The position numbers were made by a program, and so were the translations under genes. The notes under the pieces are model-generated. The model had not been told where the DNA came from. It did not search any database and saw only the letters and a program-made list of their open reading frames with translations. Of a DNA stretch of 64,000 bases, positions 26,659 through 35,126 are shown in pieces. Where the stretch lies: contig JBBRQD010000011.1 in the NCBI GenBank assembly GCA_038227045.1, positions 1 through 64,000 on the forward strand. The letters are read 5' to 3'. The stretch comes from JANXLS01 sp038227045 (GTDB lineage: Bacteria; Planctomycetota; SZUA-567; H5-PLA8). Numbering within the stretch: position 1 is the first letter of the stretch; each line of letters starts with the position of its first letter.

Positions 26659-26730
26659 TAGGGGTTAGGGGCTAGGGATTAGGGAAAAGCAATGAAATCT
26701 GGAAGCCGTTTCCTAACCCCTAACCCCTAT
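26659..26730. repeat. Intergenic inverted repeat, TAGGGGTTAGGG type
   Basis: TAGGGGTTAGGGGCTAGGG and CCTAACCCCTAACCCCTA face each other across about 30 bases between two convergent genes, the last three bases being within the next gene's stop. A one-sided relative (GGGGATTAGGGATTAGGAGC) lies downstream of ahcY at 4280-4312. It may act as a terminator. Confidence 0.75.
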
Positions 26731-29700
26731 TGAGCCTTCGGCTCGAATTTCAGACCGTTGTACTCAACGCCATCCTTGACCAGATCTCCTTCGGCGCTTT
26801 TGCCGGTCAGTACGTCGCGGACCACGACGCGATATGTGCCCGGAGGATCGTTGATTCCCAGCGCGATTTCATGGGTGCAGGCTCCGTTTTCGGCGGAAAT
26901 ATTGGCCGCAAAATACGGCATCGGTTTGCCGGCGAGATCCAGTACTTCAATGTGAAACACATGCCGTCGCGGCAACCCGCCGGCCACGATCAATTCGGCG
27001 TTGATTTTGAAAATGTGGGCCTTGTCCAAGCGGCGCACTTTCAATGCAACTTTTTCCACCGCGTAGGGCAGCGCGGCGAGAATCGCCGGGCGGTTGGGTT
27101 CGATCTTCACTTTCGCGACCTCGGCGGTACCCAGGTATTCGCCGCGGCGCATGTCGTACCAGCAATGCGCTTTCCCGTCGCCGACTTCGGCCAGCGCGGA
27201 TTCGTCGAGCGGCGCGCCCTTCAGCTCCGGCTTGGTCTCGTCTCCTCCGGCGTCGGCCAGTGGCATGATCGCGTAAAAAGCGGCGCCGGATCCCAGGTCG
27301 AAGCGCACGCGCTTCAATCCTCGCGCCTGTGCGCCCGTGCTCCATTTAACATTCAACGGATTCTCGCCCACCATTTCATCGAGGATATCCGACACCGCCA
27401 GCCGTAGCGCCTCGCCGCCCGTGGGCGCACCGTATTTCTCCGCGTATGCTTGATTGGTCAGTCCATTGTATTTGAATCCGGGCGCGGTTTTCTCCGAACG
27501 CAATCGCTCGTAATCCTGCATGCATAGATTCAAATAAAAGTAACGGCCCAGGCCCGAGGACTTGCTGAACAGCGCCTTCCCGCCGTCCGCCGAAGCGGCA
27601 TGCGCCACGCCGCCGGACGCTGAAATGCCAGGTTCCAGCACGCGCAGCTCCGGCGATTCCGCTCCGACCGGCTTGTTGTCTTTTCCGCGCATGACCAGGC
27701 GGGAAGAAATGGGATCTCCCCGGAATCGCCCGTCGCGTTCGAGTGCGATAAAATCTTTGCGCGCAATGCCAAAATCGGCGTCCATGGCGCCGACGGATTT
27801 TGGTTCGCCAGCCAGCGGTCCGCGGCGTTTGCCCATGCCGTCGAATGTGCCGCATTCGCCGTCCGCGATCACGCAGCCGCCGGCGTTGACGAATTCGCGC
27901 AGCGCACGCGCTTCATTTTGGCTGAGGGAAAGCACTTTCGGAAGGATCACCACTTTCGTTTCGGGATAATGCAAATCGCCAGCGACCACATCCTCGGGAT
28001 GCACGAAATATGGCGCATAGCCAAGATCCTCAAGCAGCAGCAGCCACGACTTGAGCTGCAGATTCAGGGTGCCGCGCACCGCTTCGGCGCGGCCGTCCCG
28101 GTAGAGCCACGCCGAACCGTCGGTTTCGCTGTCAATCATCCAATGCAGATAAACCGAGCGCGGCGAATAATAAATCGCGATGGGGTCTGCATGCCCGCGC
28201 GCTTGGTTGCGCAGCAGCGTGAGACCGCGCGTCATTTCGCCGATGTCGTCGAACGGCGGTATCACCGCGTCGGCGAATGCGGGCAAAAGGCAACCGTTGT
28301 CGCCGCGCAGCCAGCGGTCCCACAGCCGGTGAACCGAGGCCGCTTCCTGTCCGCCGGCCGCGGAAATGCAGTGCATCCTGGGTGCAAGCCCGCGCATAAT
28401 TTCACGCGCGACGAAACTACTGTGCTCTTCGATCCATTCCACGGAGCGCGAAATATTCCGATACTCCCATCCGCCCCATGCAGACGGTGCCTGTGCATTG
28501 ACGAAGCCGGTCTGCGATTTGCGATCCGCATCGTCGGCGATCTTGCAGAATTCGCGCAGCACTCTTGAAAAAGCGAAATCGTTGAACGCGCGGAAGTCCG
28601 CCCAGGCCGACACATTTTCGTTGGCCGGGGTGTGAAGTTCCTTGGGATCGATGGCAAACATCGGTTCGTCGCCGCGGCGTTGGAGCTTTTTTTCCAGATC
28701 GCCCGTTTTCAATATAGCCATGCGCTTGGAATAATTCGTGTTCAACGCCATTTTCACTTCGTCAGTCGTCGGCGGCACGACCTTATCCCAGTCCGCAAAA
28801 TTCGTTTTCCATTGTGTATTGAGCAATTTCAACGTGCCGTAGCGGCTTTGCAGCCAGGTGCGGAACATATCCAGCGTGCCGGCGGACATGTCATAATCGA
28901 AGGGCTGCGAAAGATTGGAAAGATCATTGCCGTCGCCAAGCGACCAGAGGCTCAATCCGCTGCCGCGTCCGGCCACGTTTTTGGTCATCGATGCGGCCGC
29001 TTTTTTTATCGCTTCTTCATCGAAAATTGGCGGCTGGCGCTCGAATATTTTCGTGTCGCGCGACTTGGCGTACGTGTTCGCGCGCAATTCCCATCCGGGC
29101 AAATAGAGCGGATTCTCGCTGCGCTGCAACGCGAGTTCGAGCCGCGCGGCGCAGGACGGGAAAAGTTTTCGCGCGGAATCGTCGGCGCTCAACACGACGT
29201 AATCGTCCCAGAACAACGCCTCGTTCACGCGCAGCGGCTCGAAGGCTTCCAACTTGATGTTGCCGCCGTTTGGCGGAACGCGTACGAGCGCTATTTTGTG
29301 CAGATGACCGAATGTGCCCGGCGGCATTTTGAAGGTGAACGCGCCGCCATTCAAATTTCCGGGCTGGACGCAATCCTGAGCCGCCGCGACGCGCCCGGAT
29401 TCGTCGATCCAAAGCAGCCGCAGCATGTCGCCATTGGCGGCGAGATTGACGACACCGGTCAGATCGCCGCCGGATACGATTTCGGGCGAGTCCAGATGCA
29501 ACTTTTCGTTCGCGGCCAGAAACGTGCTGCGATTCGTTCCGGTGGCCGCGACAAACGTCAGTTTTGCAGGATCCGAAGGTCCGTTGCGATCAATGTAAAG
29601 CGCGGGAAGATTGAGTTGCGATACACCACTTTTATTGTCCGGCTTAACTGATTTCTCGCCGGGTTCGTCCACTATAATCGGCCCAGCCGTTATTGTTGGC

Positions 29701-29906
29701 GGGTGGGTTGCAGTCGTTTTCGGTGTTGGGGGAACCGGATGCTTGATCGGTGTATTTTCGGGCGGGTGTTGATCGCGTTCTGTGTTGCATCCGCTCGCGA
29801 GAACGGCGAAAAATAAAACGCACGCCACGATTGTTAAAAGGCGTGCATTTGGCCGCAGGGAAGGGTGGGGAAATAACAGTTTTGACACAGTTTTCTGAAG
29901 CGGCAA
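26727..29906 (-). CDS. Lipoprotein with a GH42/beta-galactosidase-like architecture
   Basis: 1059 residues from a TTG (GAGAGG four bases upstream); the start is uncertain. VACVLFFAVLASGC is a lipobox with Cys40 as the lipidated residue. After a Pro/Thr-rich linker comes an N-terminal beta region, then a barrel-like region with FRTWLQSRYGTLKLLNTQW and GFVNAQAPSAWGGWEY, typical of GH42-like glycosidases. A flavodoxin-like 'trimerisation' domain follows (LSLSQNEARALREFVNAGGC, DGECGTFDGMGKRRG), then beta domains. Catalytic glutamates were not assigned. It probably trims beta-linked sugars at the cell surface or periplasm. It converges with the sugar isomerase gene; no transporter is adjacent. Confidence 0.72.
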   Translation of the reverse strand: MPLQKTVSKLLFPHPSLRPNARLLTIVACVLFFAVLASGCNTERDQHPPENTPIKHPVPPTPKTTATHPPTITAGPIIVDEPGEKSVKPDNKSGVSQLNLPALYIDRNGPSDPAKLTFVAATGTNRSTFLAANEKLHLDSPEIVSGGDLTGVVNLAANGDMLRLLWIDESGRVAAAQDCVQPGNLNGGAFTFKMPPGTFGHLHKIALVRVPPNGGNIKLEAFEPLRVNEALFWDDYVVLSADDSARKLFPSCAARLELALQRSENPLYLPGWELRANTYAKSRDTKIFERQPPIFDEEAIKKAAASMTKNVAGRGSGLSLWSLGDGNDLSNLSQPFDYDMSAGTLDMFRTWLQSRYGTLKLLNTQWKTNFADWDKVVPPTTDEVKMALNTNYSKRMAILKTGDLEKKLQRRGDEPMFAIDPKELHTPANENVSAWADFRAFNDFAFSRVLREFCKIADDADRKSQTGFVNAQAPSAWGGWEYRNISRSVEWIEEHSSFVAREIMRGLAPRMHCISAAGGQEAASVHRLWDRWLRGDNGCLLPAFADAVIPPFDDIGEMTRGLTLLRNQARGHADPIAIYYSPRSVYLHWMIDSETDGSAWLYRDGRAEAVRGTLNLQLKSWLLLLEDLGYAPYFVHPEDVVAGDLHYPETKVVILPKVLSLSQNEARALREFVNAGGCVIADGECGTFDGMGKRRGPLAGEPKSVGAMDADFGIARKDFIALERDGRFRGDPISSRLVMRGKDNKPVGAESPELRVLEPGISASGGVAHAASADGGKALFSKSSGLGRYFYLNLCMQDYERLRSEKTAPGFKYNGLTNQAYAEKYGAPTGGEALRLAVSDILDEMVGENPLNVKWSTGAQARGLKRVRFDLGSGAAFYAIMPLADAGGDETKPELKGAPLDESALAEVGDGKAHCWYDMRRGEYLGTAEVAKVKIEPNRPAILAALPYAVEKVALKVRRLDKAHIFKINAELIVAGGLPRRHVFHIEVLDLAGKPMPYFAANISAENGACTHEIALGINDPPGTYRVVVRDVLTGKSAEGDLVKDGVEYNGLKFEPKAQ

Positions 29907-30180
29907 TCAGCCTCTCGCGATTTCCCTAAATTCATATCCCTCGGCCATTTTAACAACGATGGCCGATCGACCCAGCGCGGCAACTTTTTCGCGCCAATGA
30001 TCAAAATGCAATGCATGCTTACAGTGTGATGAGTCGATCATTCTACGAATCCCTAACGTTTCTGCAACAACGCTGGCGTTTTCGGAGCATCTTTCTTTCG
30101 ATTCTGCGCTTCCAAGATGGCCTTCTTACGTCATAAAGTACAAACGGAACGCCAGTTAGGTCACCATAAGGAAGATATAT

Positions 30181-30531
30181 ATGAGCGCACACGAGGTTGG
30201 ATTATTCGATAATCCACTGGCAACGGACATCCGGTTGGAGTTTGATGCGGCGTTAAAGAACGGCGCAAGCGTGTACGTCGCCGCCGAAAATATCCTGCAA
30301 AAACACGCCCACTCAATTCACGACTCCGACTGCAGCCCCATTATTTTGTACGCATTGGCCGCGCTGCAATTGCAACACGGCGTCATCTCGTCAAAAATTC
30401 GGAAACGCGCCCTGACCTTGATCAATTCGGGTGACGGGCTCGAACGCTGGCGCGGTGCATCACCGGAGATTTATGAGGCGCGCAAAGAAGTCGAACAGGA
30501 ACTGCGCGCGCGGCTGGTGGCAATGGGATAA
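30181..30531 (+). CDS. DUF4259-like small protein
   Basis: 116 residues, with AAGGAAG upstream. The start pattern VGLFDNPLATDIRLEF, the middle ILYALAALQLQHGVI, and ALTLINSGDGLERWRG match a small all-helical family annotated DUF4259 or hypothetical. Function unknown; some relatives sit near toxin-immunity loci, but none is visible here. The 274 bases before it contain no recognisable feature. Confidence 0.65.
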   Translation: MSAHEVGLFDNPLATDIRLEFDAALKNGASVYVAAENILQKHAHSIHDSDCSPIILYALAALQLQHGVISSKIRKRALTLINSGDGLERWRGASPEIYEARKEVEQELRARLVAMG

Positions 30532-30565
30532 TGGCTGAACTAAATTCAACCGCCGAAGTTGTCTC

Positions 30566-32554
30566 TCACTCCTTCTTCAATCGCAATTCAAACCGCGCCC
30601 CCGGCTTTCCGTCCGCGCGCTTTGCCAGCTCAATCCGGCCGTTGTGGTCTTCGAGGATGCGGTTGGCAATCGACAATCCGAGGCCCGTGCCTTTTCCCGC
30701 GGATTTGGTCGTGAAGAACGGCTCGAATATTTTTCGCTGGAGATCGGCTGGCACGCCCGGCCCATTGTCTTCGACAGCGAGCACGACGGTGCTGCCGTTC
30801 TCGGTGCGCGTCTGCAGTGTCACGCACGGATTTTCCACGGCCTCGCCCATCTCGATCGCGTCCGCCGCGTTGGTCACGAGATTGACCAGCACTTGTTCGA
30901 GTTCGTTCGCCGCGGCGCGCACATGTGGCGGCTCCGGAATCGCCAGGTCCAGGCGCAGCGAAATTCCGCGCATCCGCAGGCTGTGCGACATTAAATCGCG
31001 AATGCGCGCGGCCAGTTCATTGGGCGAACACTCCGATTTTCCGCTGCCGGACATGCGCGCGAAATCGAGCAGGCTCTGCACTATTTTTTTGCAGCGCCGG
31101 GCCTGATCTTCGATTGCGATCAACTCGCGCGGGGCACCGGCGCCGATCTTATAATCCTCGATCAGGATTTGCGCGTAACCCAGGACCGTGCCCAGCGGCG
31201 TGTTCAATTCGTGCGCCACGCCCGCGGCGAGATTTCCAAGCGCGTTCAATTTTTCCGCGTGCGACACCTGTTTTTCCAGCGAACTGCGTTCGGTCACGTC
31301 GCGCGACACCACGACAAGTCCCATCGCTCCGCTGGCCCCGACATGCACCGCACTGACCGTGTTCTCAAATGTTCGTCCTTGCATTTCGACGAGTGTCCGC
31401 CGCGGCGCGGCAGGGGGATTCAACTCCGGTTTTTCCTGCGGTTTCGGCGCGTCCGCCCCCAGCAATGCAAGCGTCGCCGGGCACAACATGCCGCCCTTTG
31501 AAAGGGCCTCATCCAGACACGCTGAGGGATTACCAAATGGACAGCTCTCCTTCGCCAGTTCTTCAGCGGTCTTCTTCGTGTCCGTTCCGTTCGTATGGAC
31601 GCCGTTCGCCTCGTTCGCGTTCAATGCAACAGGTGGATTTTCGTGATGGTGTTGCAGTAAGTTCTCGCCGCCGCTCGGTCCGTGGCAATATACTTCGCCG
31701 GTGGCGGGATCGTTGCATCCGGTTTGCTTCAGTGTGTCTTTCAACGCGAGTAGCGCACTTTTCTGGGCGGCGGAGTTGGCGAGCAATACGCGGCCGTTCA
31801 GATCGACGACGACGACGCCCTCGTCCATGCACTCGAGAATCGCCCGCGCGCGTTCGTGTTCGGTGGCCAGCTTCTTTTCGGCGGACGCGAGCATGACGAC
31901 GCGATCGGCGAGATCCGCGTTCAGGCGCCGCACATCGCGCGAACTCGCGCGCAAACGGTCCATGATCGCCGTGACCAGATACACGGAGATGGTCAGCGTC
32001 GTATCGTAAGCGAACACAATTCCGAAGCGGGCGAGTGACGATCGGCCCGCGTCGCTGAGCATGTCCTTGATCGGCCAGTTGAGTCCGAATTGTTCGCACA
32101 AACCCAAAATCGCGACAATGCCTGCCGTCATCAGCGCGACACTGTACGCCTGTTTTCGTTCCAAAAGAATCCCGGCAATGACGACGTGAAAAATGAAATA
32201 GAAGATGAACGGGTTCGACAGAGCCCCGGAAAAAAAGATCAACAGTCCGAGTCCAATGACGTCGACCGTTATTTGCAGCAGCGCCTCGGCTGAGAGCGCG
32301 CGAAGCGTTCGCACGGGAGTTTGCGCGTGCAGGCTCAGAAAGCCGATATTCATGACCACCATCGCGGCCGTCACAACCGCGAGAGGCCACGCCGAATCGA
32401 TAAAATGAATCAGCCGCGCGCCAGCCACCGCCACGCACACGCTCGAGAGCGCCACCCAACGCAAGTTCACCAGCCAGCGGAGGCGCTCGTTGAGTTCATC
32501 CCGCCGCTGAAGTTCGTCGCCCGTCATATTGCTGTTCGCAGTCGCTTCTGTCAT
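30566..32554 (-). CDS. Membrane sensor histidine kinase with a Cys/His-rich PAS-region insert
   Basis: 662 residues. About six membrane helices (residues 28-200) form the sensor, followed by a short coiled coil and a PAS-like domain (EGVVVVDLNGRVLLAN). Inside it, residues 280-358 carry five cysteines (280, 290, 338, 346, 358) and a His cluster (291, 302-304). The second PAS half ends with VVSRDVTERSSLEKQV. The HisKA box has His448 (GVAHELNTPLGTVLGY); the ATPase has N (LVNLVTNAADAIE), G1 (VEDNGPGVP) and G2 (GKGTGLGLSIA) boxes. The kinase core resembles NtrB/ZraS-like types. No response regulator is adjacent, so its partner is unknown. Confidence 0.9.
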   Translation of the reverse strand: MTEATANSNMTGDELQRRDELNERLRWLVNLRWVALSSVCVAVAGARLIHFIDSAWPLAVVTAAMVVMNIGFLSLHAQTPVRTLRALSAEALLQITVDVIGLGLLIFFSGALSNPFIFYFIFHVVIAGILLERKQAYSVALMTAGIVAILGLCEQFGLNWPIKDMLSDAGRSSLARFGIVFAYDTTLTISVYLVTAIMDRLRASSRDVRRLNADLADRVVMLASAEKKLATEHERARAILECMDEGVVVVDLNGRVLLANSAAQKSALLALKDTLKQTGCNDPATGEVYCHGPSGGENLLQHHHENPPVALNANEANGVHTNGTDTKKTAEELAKESCPFGNPSACLDEALSKGGMLCPATLALLGADAPKPQEKPELNPPAAPRRTLVEMQGRTFENTVSAVHVGASGAMGLVVVSRDVTERSSLEKQVSHAEKLNALGNLAAGVAHELNTPLGTVLGYAQILIEDYKIGAGAPRELIAIEDQARRCKKIVQSLLDFARMSGSGKSECSPNELAARIRDLMSHSLRMRGISLRLDLAIPEPPHVRAAANELEQVLVNLVTNAADAIEMGEAVENPCVTLQTRTENGSTVVLAVEDNGPGVPADLQRKIFEPFFTTKSAGKGTGLGLSIANRILEDHNGRIELAKRADGKPGARFELRLKKE

Positions 32555-32658
32555 GCGTGCATTATCGACGCGACGGCGCGCTAATCAAGCGTGGGCGGGT
32601 CAATTCGCGTGACATCGGGAGATTGTGTGCTAAATTCTCATAAAGTTGTATTGAAGCC

Positions 32659-34041
32659 GTGAAATTATTGGACGGCATTCGCCTTACTTCCTCTTCGATA
32701 AAGCATCCCATGTCGGTACCCAAAGCCCGCGACCTCAAACTCTCTTCTCACCGCGAAAAAGTCGTCCTCGTCGGAGGTTATCGCCCGGGCGACTTGCTGC
32801 CTGGCGAAGAGCCGCTTGAAGAGCTCGAGCGGCTGGCCGAAACTGCCGGGGCGCAGGTCGTCGCCAAGGTCGTTCAGAACATCAAGGAGGTCACGCCAGC
32901 GACTTTCATCGGCAAAGGAAAAGTTCAGGAAGTCAAAGCGCTGGCCAACGAACACGGCGCCAAATGCGTGCTCTTCGATCACGATCTGCTGCCTGGCCAG
33001 GGCAAGAATCTCGACGTGGCGACCGGCCTCAAAGTGATGGACCGCACCGAATTGATTCTCGATATTTTCGCCAGCCGCGCGCGTTCGCGCATGGCGATGG
33101 TCCAGGTCGGCATCGCGTTGCTCAACTACCGGCTGCCGCGCCTGAAGAGATTGTGGACGCATCTCGAGGGCCAGGTGGGGGGCATCGGCATGCGCGGTGG
33201 ACCCGGTGAACGGCAGATGGAACTCGATCGCCGCAAGATCGAAAAGCAAATCGACGATCTGAAGCACGAATTGAAAGTGATCGGCGGGCGCAAGGAGCGC
33301 ATGGTCCGGTCGCGCGCGAAGGACAATTTTATGGTGTCGCTGGTGGGCTACACCAACGCCGGAAAAAGCACGCTGATGCGCGCGCTGACCGGCGAGCAAG
33401 TGTACATCGAAGACAAGCTCTTCGCGACGCTCGACACCAAAACCAGCATGTTGAAACTCGGCGGAGGAAACCACGTGCTGCTCTCCGACACCGTCGGGTT
33501 CATCCGCCGCCTGCCACATCATCTGGTGGCGAGTTTTCACGCCACGCTCGAAGAAGCGCGCACGGCCGATCTGCTGCTGCACGTCGCGGATGCGTCCTCG
33601 CTGCACGTGCGCGGACAGATGGATTCGGTGAACTCGGTGTTGAGGGAAATCGGCTGCGGCGATTCGGAAACGATTCTGGTGCTGAATAAAATCGACAGGA
33701 TCAAGGAAGAACAACAACTCGATTTCAGTCAGCTCAAACACGAGCATGTCGAAGCAGTGCCGGTCTCGGCGCTGCGCGGCGAAGGGCTTGACCGACTCCT
33801 CGCCGAAATCCGCGAGCGAGTCCGCGACGATGCGAAACCGCTTTCAATTTCAGTTCACGCCGGCGAAGGAAAAATGCTCTCGTTCCTTGCCACGCACTTC
33901 TTCGAAGACTCCCGCGAAATGGACGGGGAAAACATTATCCTGCACGGACGCTGCTCACGCGACGTGCTGGAAAAACTGCTGACCTCGCCCGCGTCTGTTC
34001 GGTTCCTGAAAGGCTGGCCGGAAGAGCCGAAAAAAGCGTGA
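32659..34041 (+). CDS. hflX: GTPase HflX
   Basis: 460 residues from the GTG at 32659; an ATG at 32710 (MSVPKARDL) gives 443 residues and is equally possible. The HflX N-terminal domain has ATFIGKGKVQEV and TELILDIFASRARS, then a glycine-rich loop GGIGMRGGPGERQMELDRR. The G domain has GYTNAGKST (G1), LFATLDTKT (G2), DTVGFIRRLPH (G3) and NKIDR (G4). HflX splits stalled 70S ribosomes and helps stress recovery, an established role. It stands alone. Confidence 0.95.
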   Translation: MKLLDGIRLTSSSIKHPMSVPKARDLKLSSHREKVVLVGGYRPGDLLPGEEPLEELERLAETAGAQVVAKVVQNIKEVTPATFIGKGKVQEVKALANEHGAKCVLFDHDLLPGQGKNLDVATGLKVMDRTELILDIFASRARSRMAMVQVGIALLNYRLPRLKRLWTHLEGQVGGIGMRGGPGERQMELDRRKIEKQIDDLKHELKVIGGRKERMVRSRAKDNFMVSLVGYTNAGKSTLMRALTGEQVYIEDKLFATLDTKTSMLKLGGGNHVLLSDTVGFIRRLPHHLVASFHATLEEARTADLLLHVADASSLHVRGQMDSVNSVLREIGCGDSETILVLNKIDRIKEEQQLDFSQLKHEHVEAVPVSALRGEGLDRLLAEIRERVRDDAKPLSISVHAGEGKMLSFLATHFFEDSREMDGENIILHGRCSRDVLEKLLTSPASVRFLKGWPEEPKKA

Positions 34042-34117
34042 ATTTAAGTTTCGCAGGGATTCATCTAAGAATTCATATCCAATTTGCTCGCATCCATTTT
34101 CTTGCTATTCTCTTCGC

Positions 34118-34144
34118 CGGTCTTTGCGCCTTTGCGTCTTTGCG
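34118..34144. repeat. CTTTGCG short tandem units before rocF
   Basis: Three successive units of (C)TTTGCGNC/TTTGCG lie just upstream of the arginase start. They resemble one arm of the repeats of this type seen in many intergenic regions of related bacteria; no second arm was seen. Confidence 0.4.
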
Positions 34145-34157
34145 AGAGAATTGAATT

Positions 34158-35126
34158 ATGGAAATTGCGAACGTGATCCCGGCAGAGCAGCGCATCGGCC
34201 TGATCGGCGTCCCGATGGATCTCGGAACGCATTTGCGCGGCGTGGACATGGGGCCGTCGGCGATTCGCGTCGCGGGTTTGAATGCGAAGCTTGAAAGCCT
34301 CGGCTATGTCGTGCACGATCGCGGCAATGTCAGCGTCACGTCGGCTCATGCCGCGCTGGAAGCGGAAAAAAAATTCGAGAAGCTCTCCAGCCCCAAATCG
34401 AAATCGCTGTGCTTCGCGCCGCTCGTCGCCCAGGTCTGCACCGAACTGGCGCTCAAAGTCGAAGAGTCGCTCGACCAAAACGAAATCCCTCTGGTGCTGG
34501 GCGGCGATCATTCCATCGCAATGGGCACGCTCGGCGGACTCGCGCGGCATGGGCAAAAGACGAAGAAAAAGTACGGGCTGCTCTGGGTCGATGCGCACGG
34601 CGATTGCAACACGCCCGAGACGTCGCCAAGCGGCAATATCCACGGCATGCCCATGGCCGTTGCGCTGGGGCATGGCGCGAAATTGCTGACGGGCCTCGCG
34701 GGCGTCCGCCCAATGGTTCAAGCCGCGCGCACCGTTCTGCTGGGCGCGCGCGATCTCGACCGCGGCGAGCGCGACAACATCAAACGCTTCGGCTTTCATG
34801 TGTACACGATGCGTCAGCTCGACGAGCGCGGCGTTTTCGCATGTATGAAAGAAGCGCTTGAGCTTCTCGCGGATGGCACCGACGGCTTTCATCTTTCATT
34901 CGACATCGACAGCGTCGACCCGAGTGTTGCGCCGGGCGTGGGCACCCCCGTTTCCGGCGGCCTGCCGATCCGCGAAGCGCATTTAGTCATGGAACTCGTT
35001 GCCGATTCGCGCAAGTTGCGCAGTTGCGAACTGGTCGAAGTCAACCCCGCGCTCGATGTTCGCAATGCCACGGCGCATCTTGCGTCCGAACTGCTCATGT
35101 CCGCATTCGGCGCGAGTATTCTGTGA
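34158..35126 (+). CDS. rocF: Arginase
   Basis: 322 residues, RocF-type arginase rather than agmatinase by length and by LIGVPMDLGTHLRGVDMGPSA. Both Mn ligands sets are visible: GGDHSIAMG, WVDAHGDCNTP and SFDIDSVDP, plus SGNIHGMPMA for substrate. It splits arginine into ornithine and urea, feeding nitrogen recovery or, through ornithine, polyamine synthesis (compare the SpeD-SpeE fusion at 41768). The priA start codon overlaps its stop by four bases. Confidence 0.95.
   Translation: MEIANVIPAEQRIGLIGVPMDLGTHLRGVDMGPSAIRVAGLNAKLESLGYVVHDRGNVSVTSAHAALEAEKKFEKLSSPKSKSLCFAPLVAQVCTELALKVEESLDQNEIPLVLGGDHSIAMGTLGGLARHGQKTKKKYGLLWVDAHGDCNTPETSPSGNIHGMPMAVALGHGAKLLTGLAGVRPMVQAARTVLLGARDLDRGERDNIKRFGFHVYTMRQLDERGVFACMKEALELLADGTDGFHLSFDIDSVDPSVAPGVGTPVSGGLPIREAHLVMELVADSRKLRSCELVEVNPALDVRNATAHLASELLMSAFGASIL

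Noticed and set aside
30531..31106. 191-codon frame on the plus strand at the end of the sensor kinase
   Set aside because: It overlaps the conserved ATPase domain of the kinase on the other strand and shows no independent signature.
32665..33747. Long open frame opposite hflX
   Set aside because: The hflX frame carries all GTPase motifs; the reverse frame is a shadow.
35024..35122. Upstream extension of priA
   Set aside because: It lies within the arginase gene in another frame; GTG at 35123 gives the normal start by ATGA-like overlap.
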